A DNA stretch of 36,053 nt. Origin: Bacteroidales bacterium (GTDB taxonomy: Bacteria; Bacteroidota; Bacteroidia; Bacteroidales; UBA932). The notes beneath the pieces were generated by a model that saw only the letters and a program-made list of their open reading frames with translations, was not told where the DNA came from and made no database searches. Where the stretch lies: NCBI GenBank assembly GCA_017445755.1, contig JAFSSE010000028.1, positions 1-36,053 of the forward strand, given 5' to 3'. Below, piece after piece: positions 33,122-36,053 of this stretch (its first letter is position 1; each line of letters opens with the position of its first letter). Made by a program: the position numbers and the translations under genes.

Positions 33122-35305
33122 ATGGATGTTAGAAAAACGAACGGCACAATCGAAGAGTTCGATATTGAGAAGTTGAAGAAGGGAATTCGCCAGACGTACA
33201 GGTCAACGGGACAGCGCTGCCCCGAGGAAGTTGTCGTATCCATTACCGACAATCTCTATATCTATGACAAGATGACCAGCCAGGAAATCCGCCGTCAGGT
33301 GGTCGACTCGCTGATGTCCATAAACAAGAAGGCAGCCCTCGAGTATATCCAGAAATTCGACGACGGAAAGGACCTCCGCAAGAAGAGGGACTTCATCAAG
33401 GACTATATCAAGGCCTCCAATGCCGCGACAGGTTCGAAATTTGACGCTAACGCCAACGTTACGCGGAAGAATATCGTGACCCTTGGACAGGAACTCTACA
33501 AGGAGAACAATATCAAGCAGAACCGCTATATCATGCAGGATAAGATCCGGAACCTGTACGGTCAGGAGCTGGCCGAGCAATATATAAAGGATCTCGAGTC
33601 CCATGTGCTGTACAAGCATGACGAAAGCGGAACCCCCGGTTATCCCTACTGTGTCGCAATTACGATGTACCCCTTCCTCGTCAGCGGGCTTAGGGAGCTT
33701 GGCGGCGTATCCATCGCCCCGACTGACCTGAAGAGTTTCTGCGGCGAGTTTATAAACCTCGTGTACTCCGTCTCTTCGCAGTTCATGGGCGCGGTGGCTA
33801 CTCCGGAGTTCCTGATGTACCTCGACTATTTCATCCGCAAGGATTATGGCGAGGATTATCTCAGCCGGCTTGACGAAGTCGTCGAGAACAATGCCAAGAA
33901 ACGCACCCTTACCAAGGTGATTGACAATTGCTTCCAGCAGGTTGTCCATTCCATGAACATGCCTGCCGGTAACCGTGGCTACCAGACCGTGTTCTGGAAT
34001 ATCGGCTATTTCGACAAGCCCTATTTCGAAGGAGTTTTCAGCGATTTCCGCTTCCCGGACGGTACCGCTCCGAAGTGGGAGACGCTCTCGTGGCTGCAGA
34101 AGCATTTCATGAAGTGGTTCAACGCCGAGCGCAGTAAGTATATCCTGACCTTCCCGGTCGAGACTATGGCCCTTCTGACGGACGGAGCGGACGATTTCGT
34201 GGACAAGGAATATGCCGATTTCACCGCCGAGATGTGGTCCGAAGGACACAGCTTCTTCTGCTACCTCTCCAACAGCCCCGACTCGCTCTCCAGCTGCTGC
34301 CGTCTCCGTAATTCGCTGAAGGATATGGATGGAAGTGACACCGAGCACAACCACACGACCCATCAGTACTCGATGGGTACTGCCTCCGTTTCCACCGGCT
34401 CGAAGTCTGTCATGACAATCAATCTCAACCGTCTTATCCAGGATGCTGCGAGGGCTTACTTCAAGGATAAGGGCCAGGTTCTGGAAGGCGGAAAACCCCT
34501 CGTTCCCGGCAGTTATGACAAGGCGGAGCTCTACGGGAGGATAAAGGATGCGATCGTCGAGGAGAATGAGCGGGTACACAAGTACCAGATTGCGTTCAAC
34601 GAGATCATCAAGGATTTCCTCAAGGCGGAAATGCTCGATGTTTACCGTGCCGGTTTCATTGACATGAAGCGCCAGTACCTTACAATCGGCGTGAACGGAC
34701 TGACCGACGCGGCCGAGTTCCTCGGGCTGGAAATATCCCCGAACGAGGAATACAGGGAGTTTGTGAACACCATCCTCGAGACCATCAATATTTCCAACCG
34801 CCGGGACCGCACCAGGGAGGCCATGTTCAACACCGAGTTCGTCCCGGGTGAAAACCTTTCTGGAAAGAACTATAACTGGGACCGCAAGGACGGCTATTTC
34901 GTGTCTCCGAAGCACAACATGTACTCTTCCTATTTCTATAATCCTGAGGACGAATCCCTCAGCATGATAGACAAGTTCAAGCTCCACGGTGAGGAGTATG
35001 TAAAGTACCTTGACGGCGGCTCGGCCCTCCATATGAATATCGCCGAGCACCTGAGCAAGGAGCAGTACCGGCAGCTTCTCAGTACGGCGGCCCACTATGG
35101 TACCAACTACTTTACCTTCAACTGCCGCAATACGGTCTGCAACGACTGTGGATACATCAGCAAGGATACCCTTGAGGTCTGCCCGAAGTGCGGCAGCAAG
35201 AACCTGGATTACCTTACCCGCGTCATCGGTTACCTGAAGAGGATTTCCTCGTTCAGCGAGATGCGCCAGGAGGAGGCGCGGCATCGCTACTATAATCCGG
35301 AATGA
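33122..35305 (+). CDS. nrdD: Anaerobic ribonucleoside-triphosphate reductase (class III)
   Basis: Glycyl-radical enzyme that makes deoxynucleotides without oxygen. The 727 residues begin with an ATP-cone allosteric domain (1 to about 90: VRKTNGTIEEFDIEKLKKGI). The barrel has the active-site cysteine region SPDSLSSCCRLRN (C392/C393). The C-terminus has a four-cysteine zinc site (CNDCGY...CPKCGS) and the radical glycine G703 in RVIGYLKRIS. All key residues are present. It shares a 4-nt overlap with nrdG. Its presence fits an anaerobic lifestyle. Confidence 0.96.
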   Translation: MDVRKTNGTIEEFDIEKLKKGIRQTYRSTGQRCPEEVVVSITDNLYIYDKMTSQEIRRQVVDSLMSINKKAALEYIQKFDDGKDLRKKRDFIKDYIKASNAATGSKFDANANVTRKNIVTLGQELYKENNIKQNRYIMQDKIRNLYGQELAEQYIKDLESHVLYKHDESGTPGYPYCVAITMYPFLVSGLRELGGVSIAPTDLKSFCGEFINLVYSVSSQFMGAVATPEFLMYLDYFIRKDYGEDYLSRLDEVVENNAKKRTLTKVIDNCFQQVVHSMNMPAGNRGYQTVFWNIGYFDKPYFEGVFSDFRFPDGTAPKWETLSWLQKHFMKWFNAERSKYILTFPVETMALLTDGADDFVDKEYADFTAEMWSEGHSFFCYLSNSPDSLSSCCRLRNSLKDMDGSDTEHNHTTHQYSMGTASVSTGSKSVMTINLNRLIQDAARAYFKDKGQVLEGGKPLVPGSYDKAELYGRIKDAIVEENERVHKYQIAFNEIIKDFLKAEMLDVYRAGFIDMKRQYLTIGVNGLTDAAEFLGLEISPNEEYREFVNTILETINISNRRDRTREAMFNTEFVPGENLSGKNYNWDRKDGYFVSPKHNMYSSYFYNPEDESLSMIDKFKLHGEEYVKYLDGGSALHMNIAEHLSKEQYRQLLSTAAHYGTNYFTFNCRNTVCNDCGYISKDTLEVCPKCGSKNLDYLTRVIGYLKRISSFSEMRQEEARHRYYNPE

Positions 35306-35760
35306 TAAAGTTCGTTCCAGAGATGACATCCGTGGTGCTGGAGGAGATTCCGGACCGCGTAACCCTGGCAGTTGACATTAGCAACTGCCAGGGTTCGTGC
35401 GTCGGATGCCACTCTCCTTTCCTCAGAAAGGACATAGGAGAGGAGCTGACGGAGGAAACTGTCGATGCTCTTATCCGGGACAATTTCGGCGTCAACTGTT
35501 TCCTCTTCCTCGGGGAAGGCCGGGACAAGGAGGCCCTCCTTTCGCTTTCGGCCCATATCCGGGCCGCCCATCCCGCCCTCGAGCTGGCCCTTTATTCCGG
35601 CAGGGAGGAGGTGGAGAAAGAAATCTGGGAGGCCTTTGACTATGTAAAAGTCGGTCCATATCGTCCTGAATGCGGGCCGCTTAACAGCAGGAGTACCAAC
35701 CAGCGGCTGTACTATCACGGTAAGGATATTACTTCCCGCTTCTGGCGTTTGCCGAAATAA
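35302..35760 (+). CDS. nrdG: Anaerobic ribonucleotide reductase activating protein (radical SAM)
   Basis: Uses a 4Fe-4S cluster and S-adenosylmethionine to generate the glycyl radical on NrdD. The 152-residue protein has the cluster motif C29-x3-C33-x2-C36 in NCQGSCVGCH, preceded by the usual TLAVDISNC strand. The SAM-binding segment FLFLGEGRD replaces the more common TLSGGEP-like wording. The C-terminus FDYVKVGPY...LNSRSTNQRLY is typical. ATGA overlap with nrdD. Confidence 0.94.
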   Translation: MIKFVPEMTSVVLEEIPDRVTLAVDISNCQGSCVGCHSPFLRKDIGEELTEETVDALIRDNFGVNCFLFLGEGRDKEALLSLSAHIRAAHPALELALYSGREEVEKEIWEAFDYVKVGPYRPECGPLNSRSTNQRLYYHGKDITSRFWRLPK

Positions 35761-35779
35761 AAAAATCTTTCTAACTTTG
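35748..35779 (+). promoter_or_regulatory. Promoter of the tRNA-Ser pair (TTTG-N20-TAACTTTG)
   Basis: TTTG at 35748-35751, in the last codons of nrdG, and TAACTTTG at 35772-35779 are 20 bp apart. The expected start is about 6 nt before the first tRNA at 35791. Confidence 0.7.
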
Positions 35780-35790
35780 CAATCCTTTCC

Positions 35791-35875
35791 GGAGGCGTGG
35801 CCGAGTGGTCGATGGCGGCAGTCTTGAAAACTGTTGATCCGCAAGGGTCCGGGGGTTCGAATCCCTCCGCGTTCC
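35791..35875 (+). tRNA. tRNA-Ser(UGA), upstream copy with ill-formed acceptor stem
   Basis: D-arm, anticodon arm (loop CTTGAAA, anticodon TGA), long variable arm (GATCC-GCAA-GGGTC) and T-arm (GGGGG/CCCTC) are all good and nearly identical to the second copy. The acceptor is not: 5' GGAGGCG faces 3' CGCGTTC, giving a G-G mismatch at pair 4-69, a G-T at 2-71, and C instead of G at the discriminator, with no CCA. Resuming instead at CTCCG (35906-35910) restores the sequence of copy 2. It may be damaged, chimeric or unusually processed. Confidence 0.6.
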
Positions 35876-35922
35876 CTCTCTCACCGCTAACAAAATAGCG
35901 GCCTCCTCCGAAAGGGAACGTG
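35868..35922 (+). other. Stem formed by tRNA-Ser 3' end and the inter-tRNA spacer
   Basis: CGCGTTCCC (35868-35876), the 3' end of the first tRNA, can pair over 9 bp (one G-T) with GGGAACGTG (35914-35922) in the spacer. Inside it is a second hairpin, CCGCTA-ACAAAA-TAGCGG (35884-35901). This competes with folding of the first tRNA's acceptor stem. Confidence 0.45.
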
Positions 35923-35936
35923 AAAAATGAAATATT

Positions 35937-36024
35937 GGAGGTGTGGCCGAGTGGTCGATGGCGGCAGTCTTGAAAACTGTTGAACGGCAACGTTCCGGGG
36001 GTTCGAATCCCTCCGCCTCCGCCA
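35937..36024 (+). tRNA. tRNA-Ser(UGA), downstream copy, intact with encoded CCA
   Basis: Acceptor GGAGGTG pairs with CGCCTCC (one G-T pair), discriminator G, then CCA in the DNA. The anticodon loop is CTTGAAA (anticodon TGA), the long class II variable arm is GAACG-GCAA-CGTTC, and the T-loop is TTCGAAT. It reads UCA and other UCN codons. It sits in tandem behind the first copy, probably in one transcript. Confidence 0.95.
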
Positions 36025-36053
36025 AAACGCTGAAAGTCAGGCATTTACGGCCT

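Noticed and set aside
33203-35329. 708-codon minus-strand ORF opposite nrdD
   Set aside because: Antisense shadow produced by GC-rich codon use; the plus-strand protein has all nrdD catalytic motifs.
35771-36025. Minus-strand ORFs over the tRNA pair (GFEPP...STVFKTAAIDHSATPP)
   Set aside because: This is a well-known spurious translation of antisense tRNA-Ser; the tRNAs explain the sequence fully.
1-36053. CRISPR arrays, transposases, integrases, phage or defence genes
   Set aside because: No repeated spacer structure and no recognisable protein of these types on either strand.

Overview
This window is a chromosomal segment of a Bacteroidetes bacterium, most likely an uncultured or gut-type member of the Bacteroidales. 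The lineage call rests on three things: repeated TAnnTTTG (-7) promoter boxes with TTG/TTTG about 20 bp upstream, family-specific genes (DUF4783, DUF4369/thioredoxin-like lipoprotein, a cysteine-poor DksA-like protein, GT3-type glycogen synthase fused to phosphorylase), and weak or absent Shine-Dalgarno sequences. The DNA is GC-rich for the phylum, so most genes carry long spurious antisense ORFs. Gene order is dense, with no gene-free stretch above 300 bp.

Layout. Positions 1-575 hold the 5' part of lysS (minus strand, running off the left edge), divergent from recJ. A strong hairpin terminator (2409-2444) separates recJ from a convergent secreted DUF4783 protein. Next come rlmH and an overlapping large orphan membrane histidine kinase. 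From 7024 to about 25097 one long co-directional run carries engB, prs, a small membrane protein, der, rmuC and xseA. A 150-bp inverted-repeat element follows, then xseB, the glycogen block and ribF, and finally a truncated GH92 mannosidase remnant.

The glycogen block is glgB (branching), a GH133-type debranching enzyme, a GT4 glycosyltransferase, a GH57 amylase and a 1408-residue GT3 synthase::GT35 phosphorylase fusion. Together these give synthesis, branching, phosphorolysis and debranching of an alpha-glucan store. No GlgC or GT5 GlgA is present here. A good internal promoter near the end of glgB could drive the last four genes separately.

The right part has greA-HIT-lipoprotein, the convergent pair cvpA-tsaB (minus), ileS-DksA-like-lspA, and nrdD-nrdG, the oxygen-sensitive nucleotide reductase pair that fits an anaerobe. 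It ends with two tandem tRNA-Ser(UGA) genes, the first with a badly formed acceptor stem.

I found no CRISPR array, transposase, phage or toxin-antitoxin module, and no clearly undescribed multi-gene system. The best leads are the structured repeat between xseA and xseB, the disrupted tRNA-Ser, the GXHH active-site motif of IleRS, the terminator embedded antisense in tsaB, the attenuator-like leaders of greA and nrdD, the GH92 deletion scar, and the synthase-phosphorylase fusion.
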